Counted from the stretch's first letter, positions 16,640 to 23,767 are shown. The stretch: DNA of 37,521 nt from Sedimentisphaerales bacterium (GCA_030611315.1 JAUWPZ010000020.1:1-37521), one strand, 5' to 3'. Numbers and translations: made by a program. Notes: generated from the sequence alone by a model not told the origin.

Positions 16640-17533
16640 ATGCGGATTTTTTTAGATTGTATTCCTTGTTTTGTTCGTCAGGCGCTTGATTCGGCAAGAC
16701 TGGCAACCGACGATGAGCGGATTCACGAGCAGGTGGTGCGAGAGGTTCTTCGCCTGGCGGCCGATTTGGATATGAGCCAGAGCCCGCCGGCAATTGGCCA
16801 GCAGATACACCGATTGATTCGGAAACTTATCGATAACAATGACCCGTATCGCGAATTAAAGCAGCGATTTAACCGTTTGGCTCTGAGACTATGTGCCGAA
16901 TTAGAAGAACGTGTCAGGACATCCGAAGACCCATTGGAAACAGCCGTTCGGCTGGCTATTGCGGGAAATATCATCGATTTGGGCGTTAAAACGTCAATAG
17001 AGGAATCTGACGTTGCAAGAACAATTAGAGATTGCCTGACAGCGGATTTTGACAACCAACAGATAGAAGAATTTAGAAATGCAGTGAGCCAAGCGGGGAA
17101 AATCCTCTACCTGGCGGATAACGCCGGTGAGATTGTTTTTGACCGTTTGTTGATTGAGCAGATGCCCACGGAAAGGATTACCCTGGCTGTTAAAGGTGGA
17201 CCCGTCATAAATGACGCCACGATTGAAGATGCTGAGTTTGCCGGTTTAACCGAAATGGTAGAAGTAATCGATAACGGTTCTGACGTACCGGGTACAATTC
17301 TGGAGACCTGTTCACAAGCTTTCCGGGAGCGTTTTGAAGACGCTGATTTGATCATAGCAAAGGGACAGGGCAACTACGAAACTCTCAGCGATGCAGATAA
17401 GGATATATTCTTCATACTAAAAGCTAAATGCCCTGTTATTGCCGGGGACTTAGGCTGTGAGGTAGGTGAGATGATTTTGCAAAGGAGCAATTCACGCAAT
17501 GGTGTTGTGGATTCAGTTAAGGAGGCCGAATAG
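16640..17533 (+). CDS. DUF89/ARMT1-like metal-dependent phosphatase
   Basis: DUF89 proteins are metal-dependent damage-control phosphatases that remove phosphate from wrong or harmful sugar phosphates. The 297-residue product opens with the CxxC-bearing MRIFLDCIPCFVRQALD. It then has the family motifs LYLADNAGEIVFDRLL, VKGGPVINDATIEDA and IIAKGQGNYETL, which supply the metal-binding Asp/Asn residues. I prefer ATG 16640 (preceded by AGGTAAT) over the TTG at 16613, because MRIFLDCIPC is the normal family start. The substrate here is unknown. It is embedded in the ORP-like cluster 30 bp after a NifX gene. Confidence 0.85.
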   Translation: MRIFLDCIPCFVRQALDSARLATDDERIHEQVVREVLRLAADLDMSQSPPAIGQQIHRLIRKLIDNNDPYRELKQRFNRLALRLCAELEERVRTSEDPLETAVRLAIAGNIIDLGVKTSIEESDVARTIRDCLTADFDNQQIEEFRNAVSQAGKILYLADNAGEIVFDRLLIEQMPTERITLAVKGGPVINDATIEDAEFAGLTEMVEVIDNGSDVPGTILETCSQAFRERFEDADLIIAKGQGNYETLSDADKDIFFILKAKCPVIAGDLGCEVGEMILQRSNSRNGVVDSVKEAE

Positions 17534-17662
17534 ATGCCAGGTTCCGGCCGGTCCGGATTCTGACGAGGATTTGGCCATGACCGCATCGGCGCAGGTGCGG
17601 CAATAATAGTTATGGCTTTCAAAATGACAATTTTATTGAAGGGCAAGAGAGGATACTTATGA
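17534..17662 (+). pseudogene. TGA-interrupted MPG-type remnant
   Basis: Directly after the DUF89 stop, an ATG with a good binding site (AAGGAGG) encodes MPGSGRSGF and then TGA. If read through, RGFGHDRIGAGAAIIV follows, and the frame runs until it overlaps the next gene. The MPG opening and Gly/Arg bias recall the DUF5320 proteins of this cluster, so it is probably a decayed copy. A short nine-residue peptide is the other possibility. Nothing suggests a selenocysteine signal. Confidence 0.25.
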
Positions 17663-18819
17663 ATGTCTCAAGGCTTATCTTAAAAGAGATTACGCACAGA
17701 AAGATAAACTTTGCAATGGGTGTGGTTGCCGTAAGTACTGCCGTTGCGTTATTCGTTACCTTTATGACCAGCGGGCAGGCTTACAGGCGAGAGACCAGAA
17801 GGATTATGCGCGACATGGGACAAAATCTTCGAATCATACCGCGAGAGACCGCCATGGATGAATTCTGGACACAAGGTTTCTCGTCACACACTATGCCGGA
17901 AGAATACGTCCACAAGTTTGCGAATCTAAAAGGCTATTCTTATACCCATCTGGTCGCCACGCTGCAAAAAAGCGTGGAGTGGCAGGGAAGAACGATAATC
18001 CTGACCGGTATCCTGCCGGAAGTATTGCCCTTAGACAAACGCCACCAGGCGCCAATGACCTTTTCGGTAAAACCCGGAGACGCTTACGTGGGCTGCCAGG
18101 TGGCAAGCATATTCAAGATGGAGGAGGGTGAGAAAATTGACATTTTTGACAATCCTTTTACAGTCAAAAAAGTGCTTTTCGAGACCGGCAGTAAAGATGA
18201 CATTCGGATTTACGGCAACCTTCATGACATCCAGAAGGTACTGGATTTGCCCGGCCAGGTTAATGAGATAAAGGCACTGGAGTGTTTATGCCTGATTGAA
18301 TCGTCAGACAAGGACATAGACCCGCAAGTGTTGGCGAAAGAGCAGTTAGCTGAAATTCTACCCGAAGGCAAAGTCATATTGCTGCAGGGAATTGCAAAAA
18401 TCCGGGAAAACCAAAGAGCGGCGATGGAAGGATATATCGCATTTATTATGCCCATTATTCTTGCAGTTTGTGGCGCGTGGATTGCTGTTTTGGCCATGAT
18501 GAATGTCAGGGACAGGAGACAGGAAATAGGCATTATCCGGGCATTGGGCCACAACTCAAGTAAGATAGCGGCGCTGTTTTTGGGCAAATCGCTGTTGATT
18601 GGTCTGGTCGGCGCTTTTATCGGCTATTTTGCCGGGACGGCTCTGGCGCTAAAATACGGCCCGGAAATATTCAAAATCACCGCCAAGGCAATCAAGCCGG
18701 AATATAGCTTAATGACCTGGGCTGTAATTGTGGCGCCTGTCTTTGCCGCCATTGCCAGTTTTATCCCGGTCACGATAGCAGTAGCTCAAGACCCGGCTGA
18801 TACACTCAGGGAAGGATAA
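17659..18819 (+). CDS. ABC transporter permease, MacB/FtsX type
   Basis: The 386-residue membrane protein has one N-terminal membrane helix (about 16-38, INFAMGVVAVSTAVALFVTF). A soluble periplasmic domain follows (about 40-250). Three C-terminal helices come last: around 253-275, 295-320 (LFLGKSLLIGLVGAFIGYFA) and 350-375. This is the MacB_PCD plus FtsX layout of lipoprotein-release and export permeases. The ATPase gene begins 1 bp after its stop, so the two form one transporter. Its cargo is unknown. Placement between metal-protein genes could mean export of a cofactor, peptide or lipoprotein, but this is only inference. Confidence 0.85.
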   Translation: MNVSRLILKEITHRKINFAMGVVAVSTAVALFVTFMTSGQAYRRETRRIMRDMGQNLRIIPRETAMDEFWTQGFSSHTMPEEYVHKFANLKGYSYTHLVATLQKSVEWQGRTIILTGILPEVLPLDKRHQAPMTFSVKPGDAYVGCQVASIFKMEEGEKIDIFDNPFTVKKVLFETGSKDDIRIYGNLHDIQKVLDLPGQVNEIKALECLCLIESSDKDIDPQVLAKEQLAEILPEGKVILLQGIAKIRENQRAAMEGYIAFIMPIILAVCGAWIAVLAMMNVRDRRQEIGIIRALGHNSSKIAALFLGKSLLIGLVGAFIGYFAGTALALKYGPEIFKITAKAIKPEYSLMTWAVIVAPVFAAIASFIPVTIAVAQDPADTLREG

Positions 18820-18820
18820 T

Positions 18821-19510
18821 ATGGTTACCTTAGAGAACGTTGCAAAGACTTATCAAACCCGCCGGGGACAGATAAAGGCTCTGGAAAACATAAATCTTCA
18901 GATTGACAAGGGGCAGTTTGTGCTAATTCGGGGCCCGAGCGGTAGTGGTAAGACCACCCTTCTTATGGCGCTTGGCGCTATGCTGAAACCAAGCGGCGGG
19001 ACCATAATGTTTGATGACACGAACGTTTATAGACTGAGCGTCTCGGAAAGGGCATTGTTCAGAGGAAAGAACATCGGATTTGTGTTCCAAATGTTCCATC
19101 TGATACCGTACCTGAGTTTGCTGGATAATGTCCTTTTGGCCCGGATGCGCGATAATAGTAAAATGGATTATTATGACAAGGCCAACAAACTGTTGGAAAG
19201 ACTGGGTCTTGGTGACCGCCTATTTCACCGCCCTGCCCAGCTCAGCGCAGGTGAAAAGCAGCGGGCGGCTATTGCCAGGGCGCTTCTTAATGAGCCTAAG
19301 ATACTGCTGGCAGATGAGCCCACAGGCAACCTGGACCCTAAAAACGCTGATGAGGTCGTGAAACATCTGAGGGATTTTCAGGCAAATGGCGGCATCGTCA
19401 TTCTGGCTACACACGGTGCTCTGGCTGAAAAATTTGCTGACAGGATTGTATCGCTGAAAAAGGGCCTTATTGAGAAAGTTGAAGCCCAGGAAACCGGCGT
19501 TAAAACTTAA
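18821..19510 (+). CDS. ABC transporter ATPase, LolD/MacB type
   Basis: The 229-residue ATPase powers the neighbouring permease. It has Walker A GPSGSGKTT (39-47), Q-loop FVFQMFHLIPYLSL, signature LSAGEKQRAAIARAL and Walker B ILLADEPTGNLDP, followed by the switch histidine in ILATHGA. The length is typical for stand-alone LolD/MacB-type ATPases. The TGNLD motif places it with that export group and not with importers. It is translationally tight with the permease (start 1 bp after the stop). Confidence 0.9.
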   Translation: MVTLENVAKTYQTRRGQIKALENINLQIDKGQFVLIRGPSGSGKTTLLMALGAMLKPSGGTIMFDDTNVYRLSVSERALFRGKNIGFVFQMFHLIPYLSLLDNVLLARMRDNSKMDYYDKANKLLERLGLGDRLFHRPAQLSAGEKQRAAIARALLNEPKILLADEPTGNLDPKNADEVVKHLRDFQANGGIVILATHGALAEKFADRIVSLKKGLIEKVEAQETGVKT

Positions 19511-19524
19511 AAAGGAGCAAAGAA

Positions 19525-20037
19525 ATGCCAGGGTTTGATGGTACAGGGCCGTTAGGTCAAGGGCCGATGACGGGACAAGGCCAAGGGTTTTGTGTTTTGA
19601 CGAGTTCCGAAGAAAACCCGGGACAGGTAAAAGGGCTTGCGGGATTGCAAGGCAGGCCAGTTGACCGTAAAGTTGAGAATTTTGAAAATGCCGGAAAGGA
19701 GGTGATTAATATGCCATTCGGAGATGGAACAGGCCCAGCAGGTTCAGGGCCGATGACAGGTAGAGCCGCCGGTTTTTGCGCGGGGTATCCGGTGCCGGGT
19801 TATATGAATCCTGCGGTAGGTAGAGCTGCTTTCTACGGTACCGGTGTGCCAGCATTCGGGGCCTATGGCGCAGGCTTGTACGGCTACGGCGCCGGCTATG
19901 GAATGCCTTACGGCGGTTACGGAATGCCCTATGCCGGCCGGGTCAATCCGTGGCTTCGCAGGAGCTTTGGTTTTAGGCGGGGTTTCGGTCGAGGCCGAGG
20001 CTGGGGGCGCGGCAGAGGCAGATTTGGTTATTGGTAG
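19525..20037 (+). CDS. Two fused DUF5320-type Gly-rich proteins
   Basis: The 170-residue frame contains two copies of the DUF5320 opening: MPGFDGTGPLGQGPMTGQ at residue 1 and MPFGDGTGPAGSGPMTGR at residue 63. The second is followed by AAGFCAGYPVPGYMNP, a Gly/Tyr-rich stretch and an arginine-rich end (RRGFGRGRGWGRGRG). DUF5320 proteins are small, of unknown function, and common beside NifX/ORP and Mrp genes in anaerobes. The first start has AAAAAGGAG. The second has its own near-perfect site, so the second protein is probably also made separately and the fusion may be an accident of losing a stop codon. The cysteine in GFCAGY may bind metal. Confidence 0.75.
   Translation: MPGFDGTGPLGQGPMTGQGQGFCVLTSSEENPGQVKGLAGLQGRPVDRKVENFENAGKEVINMPFGDGTGPAGSGPMTGRAAGFCAGYPVPGYMNPAVGRAAFYGTGVPAFGAYGAGLYGYGAGYGMPYGGYGMPYAGRVNPWLRRSFGFRRGFGRGRGWGRGRGRFGYW
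19695..19713 (+). promoter_or_regulatory. Internal strong ribosome binding site
   Basis: AAAGGAGGTGAT (19695-19706) is almost the full complement of the 16S rRNA tail. It sits 4 bp before an in-frame ATG at 19711 inside the fused DUF5320 frame. That position starts the second DUF5320 domain, so translation of a 108-residue protein from here is likely. Confidence 0.7.
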
Positions 20038-20061
20038 TAGATTCAAATTGGCAAGTAATTG

Positions 20062-20309
20062 CAGAAAGGATGGATATTATGCCAAGAGGAGACGGTACAG
20101 GGCCTACGGGCCAGGGTTCCGGCACAGGCCGGGGTATGGGCCAAGGCCAGAGTCAAGGTAGAGGCAGAATGGGCGGACCGTTTGCCGCAGGACCGGGCGG
20201 CAGTTGTGTATGCCCGAACTGTGGAGCAACAGTCGCTCATGTTGCCGGGCAGCCTTGTAATGCAAAAAGTTGCCCAAAATGTGGTACGAAAATGACGAGA
20301 GGTTAATTT
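20062..20309 (+). repeat. Direct repeat, copy 1 (248 bp)
   Basis: This segment covers the binding site and the whole zinc-ribbon gene. It matches 22637-22884 with 9 substitutions and no gaps, about 96% identity. The two copies flank the ThuA and DUF1080 genes. Confidence 0.85.
20079..20306 (+). CDS. DUF5320-like/zinc-ribbon small protein, copy 1
   Basis: The 75-residue protein starts MPRGDGTGPTGQGSGTGRGM, a DUF5320-type opening. A Gly/Gln/Arg-rich linker leads to a C-terminal zinc ribbon with CPNCG (about 46-50), a lone Cys in GQPCNAKS, and CPKCGTKMTR near the end. Four or five cysteines could hold zinc or iron. I chose ATG 20079 because the identical start in copy 2 and the AGAAAGGA site precede it. 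The function is unknown; such proteins accompany ORP/Mrp clusters and may be metal carriers. Confidence 0.75.
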   Translation: MPRGDGTGPTGQGSGTGRGMGQGQSQGRGRMGGPFAAGPGGSCVCPNCGATVAHVAGQPCNAKSCPKCGTKMTRG

Positions 20310-20327
20310 AGGAAAAGAGGTTGAAAA

Positions 20328-21125
20328 ATGGAACGGATAAGAGTGGGTTTATTGGGAAGAGAGCGTGAGAGCAACTTGCGAAGGAAGTGGATGACGAAAA
20401 AGGGGATTTTAGTTTTGATTTGTGTGGCCCTGACCGCTGTGCTGGCGGCAGGAGCATTGGGGGTAGCGGCAACAAAGGGTAAGATTAAAGTAATGTTTCT
20501 CCGCGGCGGCGGTATTCATGATTGGAAAAACAACACGCCTATTCTTAAAGCGGTAATGGATCAAACCAATGACTTTGAGGTGACCTTTACCGAAAATCTG
20601 GATGACCTAAAGGAACGTATCAAGGACTTTGATATTATTGCGGTCTATACCACCGGGATGGAACTTGCGAAGGAGCAAGAAAAAGGATTATGCGATTTCA
20701 TCGAGAAAGGCGGCGGATTTGTGGGTATTCATAGTGCCAGCGACTCATTCAAAAACGCCGACCGCTACTGGGAAATGGTCGGTGGTCGTTTCGCGGGACA
20801 TGGAGGTGGCAAATACACTGTATATATCTACGACCATGACCATCCTATTACCAAAGGCCTAAAGGATTTCGAAATCGAAGATGAGACTTACTGTCACAAC
20901 TACCACCGTAATGCGCAGATGCGCTCGTTGACCCGAATGAATCGCGGTAACGAAAGGCAATCGATGAGTTGGGTATCGTTTTACGGCAGAGGCAGGGTTT
21001 TTTACACCGGCAATGGTCACGGCCGCCAGGCGTGGAGCAATCCCCACTTCCAGCAGCTTGTCGTTCGCGCAGCATACTGGGCCGCCGGTCGCAAAGTCAA
21101 AGACCCGCCGAATGTGCAATATTAA
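20328..21125 (+). CDS. Secreted ThuA-domain protein
   Basis: ThuA-like domains have a class I amidotransferase-like fold and are common in planctomycete sugar metabolism, where their reaction is poorly known. The 265-residue product has a hydrophobic export segment at about 26-46 (GILVLICVALTAVLAAGALG). The domain follows: VMFLRGGGIHDWKN, YTTGMELAKEQE, GGGFVGIHSASDSF, HPITKGLKDFEIEDETY and GRGRVFYTGNGHGRQAW. An in-frame ATG at 20391 with its own AAGGAAG site would give a more standard signal peptide; both starts are possible. It pairs with the DUF1080 gene downstream, a frequent planctomycete partnership. The pair looks foreign to the surrounding metal-protein cluster. Confidence 0.82.
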   Translation: MERIRVGLLGRERESNLRRKWMTKKGILVLICVALTAVLAAGALGVAATKGKIKVMFLRGGGIHDWKNNTPILKAVMDQTNDFEVTFTENLDDLKERIKDFDIIAVYTTGMELAKEQEKGLCDFIEKGGGFVGIHSASDSFKNADRYWEMVGGRFAGHGGGKYTVYIYDHDHPITKGLKDFEIEDETYCHNYHRNAQMRSLTRMNRGNERQSMSWVSFYGRGRVFYTGNGHGRQAWSNPHFQQLVVRAAYWAAGRKVKDPPNVQY

Positions 21126-21187
21126 TATGATGGGCTGACATATTTGGCTCGTTGAGTTGGCTCAAACAAAAGTAAGGAGTAAGACAA

Positions 21188-22504
21188 ATGAAAAGGTTAA
21201 TTGTAGTTTGTATGCTGGTTGGGATTGTTGTGATGGCGGTTGGTGCCTTAGCAGCGGCGCCCCAGAGTGCCCGAAATCCTGAGCCTGGCTTCGTAAGCAT
21301 TTTTAACGGCAAGGACCTGACCGGCTGGGATGGTGACCCGCGGCTGTGGTCGGTAAAGGACGGCGTAATCCGCGGGCAGACCACGGAGGAAAATCCCGCC
21401 CGCGGCAATACGTTCTGCATCTGGCGGGACGGCAAGGTCAAGAACTTCATCCTCAAAATCAAATTCCGCATCCAGAACGGCAACTCCGGCGTTCAGTACC
21501 GCAGCAAAGAAGTCAACAAATGGGTCATCTCCGGCTATCAGGCAGAAGTACAAAACGCACCCGGCAAAGTGGGCTTTCTCTATCACGAGCGAGGCCGGGG
21601 CTGGCTGGTTAACGTCGGCGATATGATGGTCATCGACAAGCAGGGCAACAAGAAAGTCGTTGGCAAGGTCTCTGACGTCGAGGCGCTGAAAAAGGCCGTC
21701 TACTACAAGGACAAGGACTGGAACGAATACACTATCATTGCACGGGGCAACCACATCCTGCATTACCTCAACGGATACCCTACGATAGAGCTTATTGACA
21801 ACGACCGCGTGACCAACCCTGACGACCCGAGGGACAGCAAAGGCGCCGCACTGGAAGGACTGCTTGCGCTGCAAATCCACGCAGGCCCGCCGATGGTCGT
21901 CGAATTCAAGGACATTTACATAAAACATCTGCCGGAAAATTACGGCAAGGCCGTCCGACTCTTCAACGGCACAGACCTTACCGGCTGGACCTTCTCTAGT
22001 GACGCTCTCAAGAACACTTTCGCCGTCAAAGACGGCGCTATGACTGTGACGGGCAGGCCCGCCGGCTATATCCGCACGAAGAAAGACTATACAAACTACG
22101 TCGTTCGCCTGCAGATGCGGCACATAAAGCCGGGCAACAGCGGCCTGTTGGTGCGAATGACCGGCCCCGACAAGGTCTGGCCCAAGTCAATCGAGGCCCA
22201 GGGCATGTCCGGCAGCATGGGCGATATCTTTAACATCGGCAGCTTCCCGATGAAAACCAACCCCGCTCGTACCAGAGGCCGTCACACCCCGAAGATGCAT
22301 CAGTCGAACGAAAAGCCGCTCAGCCAGTGGAACGATTACGAGGTCTATATGAACGGCGGCGACCTGAGAATTTACGTCAATCGCCTCCTCCAGAACAGCG
22401 CCACCGAATGCGAGGAGACGCCGGGCAAGATATGTCTGCAGTCGGAAGGCTCGCCAAAGGAATTCCGTAATGTTGTCCTGATTCCTATCAAGCAGGGTAT
22501 CTGA
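21188..22504 (+). CDS. Secreted protein with two DUF1080 domains
   Basis: DUF1080 (3-keto-disaccharide hydrolase-like, concanavalin-type beta-sandwich) proteins act on glycosidic bonds or bind sugars outside the cytoplasm. The 438-residue product has a signal peptide (MKRLIVVCMLVGIVVMAVGA, cut near AAA). Two domains follow: the first from about 37 (FVSIFNGKDLTGW ... NSGVQYRSKE ... GYQAEVQN), the second from about 257 (VRLFNGTDLTGWTF ... NSGLLVRM ... ALS-free tail NRLLQNSATECEETPGKIC). The paired NGxDLTGW signatures are diagnostic. It follows ThuA by 62 bp. The ThuA-DUF1080 pair lies between direct repeats and seems inserted into the ORP-like locus. Confidence 0.87.
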   Translation: MKRLIVVCMLVGIVVMAVGALAAAPQSARNPEPGFVSIFNGKDLTGWDGDPRLWSVKDGVIRGQTTEENPARGNTFCIWRDGKVKNFILKIKFRIQNGNSGVQYRSKEVNKWVISGYQAEVQNAPGKVGFLYHERGRGWLVNVGDMMVIDKQGNKKVVGKVSDVEALKKAVYYKDKDWNEYTIIARGNHILHYLNGYPTIELIDNDRVTNPDDPRDSKGAALEGLLALQIHAGPPMVVEFKDIYIKHLPENYGKAVRLFNGTDLTGWTFSSDALKNTFAVKDGAMTVTGRPAGYIRTKKDYTNYVVRLQMRHIKPGNSGLLVRMTGPDKVWPKSIEAQGMSGSMGDIFNIGSFPMKTNPARTRGRHTPKMHQSNEKPLSQWNDYEVYMNGGDLRIYVNRLLQNSATECEETPGKICLQSEGSPKEFRNVVLIPIKQGI

Positions 22505-22509
22505 GGAAG

Positions 22510-22636
22510 AGATGCCGGATTTTGTACGGGTTAGCCGGTGTCGGGATGTATGAACCCTGTTGTGGGTAGAACCGGCTTCCGATACCGGAGCACACGCAGA
22601 TGGGTTTGGTGGTAGATTTTAATTAGCGTTTAATCA
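22510..22636 (+). pseudogene. Decayed DUF5320 gene upstream of repeat copy 2
   Basis: The text GCCGGATTTTGTACGGG, CCGGTGTCGGGATGTATGAA, CCTGTTGTGGGTAGA and ACCGGCTTCCGATACCGG parallels the intact DUF5320 gene at 19768-19842 (the part coding AGFCAGYPVPGYMNPAVGR). The following bases to the zinc-ribbon start parallel 20020-20061. Frames are broken by stops. This shows that the duplicated unit was a DUF5320 plus zinc-ribbon cassette, not the zinc-ribbon gene alone. Confidence 0.55.
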
Positions 22637-22884
22637 CAGAAAGGATGGATATTATGCCAAGAGGAGACGGTACAGGGCCTACGGGCCAGGGTCCCGGCAC
22701 AGGCCGGGGTATGGGTCAAAGCCAGGGCCAGGGTAGAGGCAAAATGGGCGGACCGTTTGCCGCAGGACCGGGCGGCAGTTGTGTATGCCCGAACTGTGGA
22801 GCAACAGTCGCTCATGTTGCCGGGCAGCCTTGTAATGCAAAAAGTTGCCCAAAATGTGGTACGAAAATGACAAGAGGCTAATTT
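22637..22884 (+). repeat. Direct repeat, copy 2 (248 bp)
   Basis: This is the second copy of the segment at 20062-20309, 9 substitutions apart. The distance between copies is 2575 bp. Recombination between them would remove the ThuA and DUF1080 genes. Confidence 0.85.
22654..22881 (+). CDS. DUF5320-like/zinc-ribbon small protein, copy 2
   Basis: This is a near-twin of the protein at 20079, 75 residues. It differs only in the flexible linker (GPGTGRGMGQSQGQGRGKM). The cysteine-bearing C-terminal half (CPNCG, GQPC, CPKCG) is identical in protein sequence. Changes confined to the linker and silent sites suggest that the zinc ribbon is under selection or was recently copied. It is followed by a hairpin with a T-run that probably ends the transcript. 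Confidence 0.75.
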   Translation: MPRGDGTGPTGQGPGTGRGMGQSQGQGRGKMGGPFAAGPGGSCVCPNCGATVAHVAGQPCNAKSCPKCGTKMTRG

Positions 22885-22898
22885 TATTTCGAAAGGAG

Positions 22899-22917
22899 GC
22901 GGCATATGCCGCTTTTG
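22899..22917 (+). terminator. Hairpin with T-run after zinc-ribbon copy 2
   Basis: GCGGC, loop ATAT, GCCGC (22899-22912) is followed by TTTT, the form of a short intrinsic terminator. The same bases contain AAAGGAGG and an ATG (22906) that would open a 20-codon frame, so the site could also serve translation of a tiny peptide. I favour the terminator. Confidence 0.5.
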
Positions 22918-22919
22918 TA

Positions 22920-22962
22920 TTGCGGTAAACAGTTAACAAATTTGTATGTTTTTTTACCGCAA
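22920..22962 (+). promoter_or_regulatory. Inverted repeat between two small genes
   Basis: TTGCGGTAAA (22920-22929) and TTTACCGCAA (22953-22962) pair perfectly around a 23-nt AT-rich loop. The site ends 40 bp before the next DUF5320 gene. It may be an operator for that gene or a second part of the terminator region. Confidence 0.45.
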
Positions 22963-23002
22963 AAATAATTTTTTATTAACGTATTATTTTAGGAGAAATA
23001 TT

Positions 23003-23452
23003 ATGCCAGGTGGAGATAGAACAGGTCCTGCAGGTATGGGACCAATGACAGGTAGAGCTGCGGGTTTTTGTGCAGGCTATCCGGTGCCAGGTTACGCCAA
23101 TCCTGTTGGCGGACGTGGTATGGGTATGGGCTGGGGTCGAGGTCGAGGTTTTGGCAGAGGTTTTGGTTGGGGCAGGGCCGGATATGGATTGCCTGCTTAT
23201 GGTAGTGCTGTGAATCCATACGCTTATGGCGGTGCGCCATTTGCTCCGGGCTTAACAGCTCAGCAGGAGCTAAGCGGCCTGAGCGGCGCTGTAAATCCAT
23301 ACGCTTATGGCGGTGCGCCATTTGCTCCGGGCTTAACAGCTCAGCAGGAGCTAAACGGCCTGAAAGGTCAGGCGGAATATCTTGAAGATAGCCTTGATGG
23401 AATCAAAAAGCGCATAGAAGAGCTCGAGAGCCAAAAAAGCAGCAAGGATTAA
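23003..23452 (+). CDS. DUF5320-type protein with coiled-coil tail
   Basis: The 149-residue protein starts MPGGDRTGPAGMGPMTGR and continues AAGFCAGYPVPGYANP, as in the upstream DUF5320 gene. A Gly/Arg/Trp-rich section follows, then two tandem copies of a 27-residue unit (AVNPYAYGGAPFAPGLTAQQ and onward), and a predicted coiled coil (EYLEDSLDGIKKRIEELESQ). ATG 23003 is chosen because of AGGAGA 7 bp before it. Its role is unknown. The coiled coil suggests self-association or docking to a partner, perhaps the ORP-ferredoxin fusion, which has a similar helix. Confidence 0.75.
   Translation: MPGGDRTGPAGMGPMTGRAAGFCAGYPVPGYANPVGGRGMGMGWGRGRGFGRGFGWGRAGYGLPAYGSAVNPYAYGGAPFAPGLTAQQELSGLSGAVNPYAYGGAPFAPGLTAQQELNGLKGQAEYLEDSLDGIKKRIEELESQKSSKD
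23207..23368 (+). repeat. 81-bp in-frame tandem duplication
   Basis: Two 81-bp units (23207-23287 and 23288-23368) inside the DUF5320 gene are nearly identical and preserve the frame, giving a repeated 27-residue segment with GGAPFAPGLTAQQEL. The few changes (for example GTGAAT to GTAAAT) are mostly silent. It is a recent duplication. Confidence 0.85.
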
Positions 23453-23502
23453 GAAAAAAAGAGCTAAAGCCTAATCTTATTGGATGCTTCCGGGTTTCCA
23501 AA

Positions 23503-23537
23503 GGGATGGTGTGTTTGTATAGCATAAACGCCATCCC
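23503..23537 (+). terminator. Stem-loop after the DUF5320 gene
   Basis: GGGATGG (23503-23509) pairs with CCATCCC (23531-23537), and inner bases GTTT/AAAC lengthen the stem. CCTTTTCTG follows, a weak T-tract. It probably reduces read-through, but is not a strong intrinsic terminator. Confidence 0.4.
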
Positions 23538-23555
23538 CAGCCTTTTCTGTAGATT

Positions 23556-23658
23556 TATACCCTTAAGGGTAGTAGATGTCCGCGAATAAAGCCGTAACTG
23601 CTTATTTTTAAGTTACTTACCCGCGGATAAACGGGAAAATTCAATTGATATCAGTATA
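23556..23658 (+). ncRNA. Structured intergenic element, copy A
   Basis: This 103-bp block aligns without gaps to 29425-29527 at 79 of 103 positions. It contains the perfect palindrome TACCCTTAAGGGTA (23558-23571). A larger hairpin joins CCGCG (23580-23584) to CGCGG (23622-23626), with GTAACT/AGTTAC (23594-23599/23611-23616) inside. Both copies keep these arms. It lies 110 bp before an FmdB-type gene. It could be a cis-acting RNA, a small RNA or a dispersed repeat. The rest of the 315-bp gap has no gene. Confidence 0.5.
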
Positions 23659-23767
23659 CATTGTATGTGCTCGGTTCCGTCCGGCAATTAAGAGGTGGAT
23701 TCGATACGGTGTTTAAGAACACCGTGTTTTGGGTAAAGCTCTAACAAGTTTACAAGGAGATACGACA

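Noticed and set aside
17561-17563. In-frame TGA as selenocysteine
   Set aside because: No hairpin suited to a SECIS element was seen after it and the surrounding frame is not a known selenoprotein; decay is simpler.
20050-20064. TGGCAAGTAATTGCA, similar to a -24/-12 sigma-54 promoter
   Set aside because: GG and GC are 9 bp apart instead of 10, and the -24 half lacks the C; sigma-54 promoters rarely tolerate this spacing. The matching place before repeat copy 2 has no such sequence.
21248-22123. 291-codon minus-strand open frame
   Set aside because: It is antisense to the clear DUF1080 gene, has no known motifs and no good start; long antisense frames are common in GC-rich genes.
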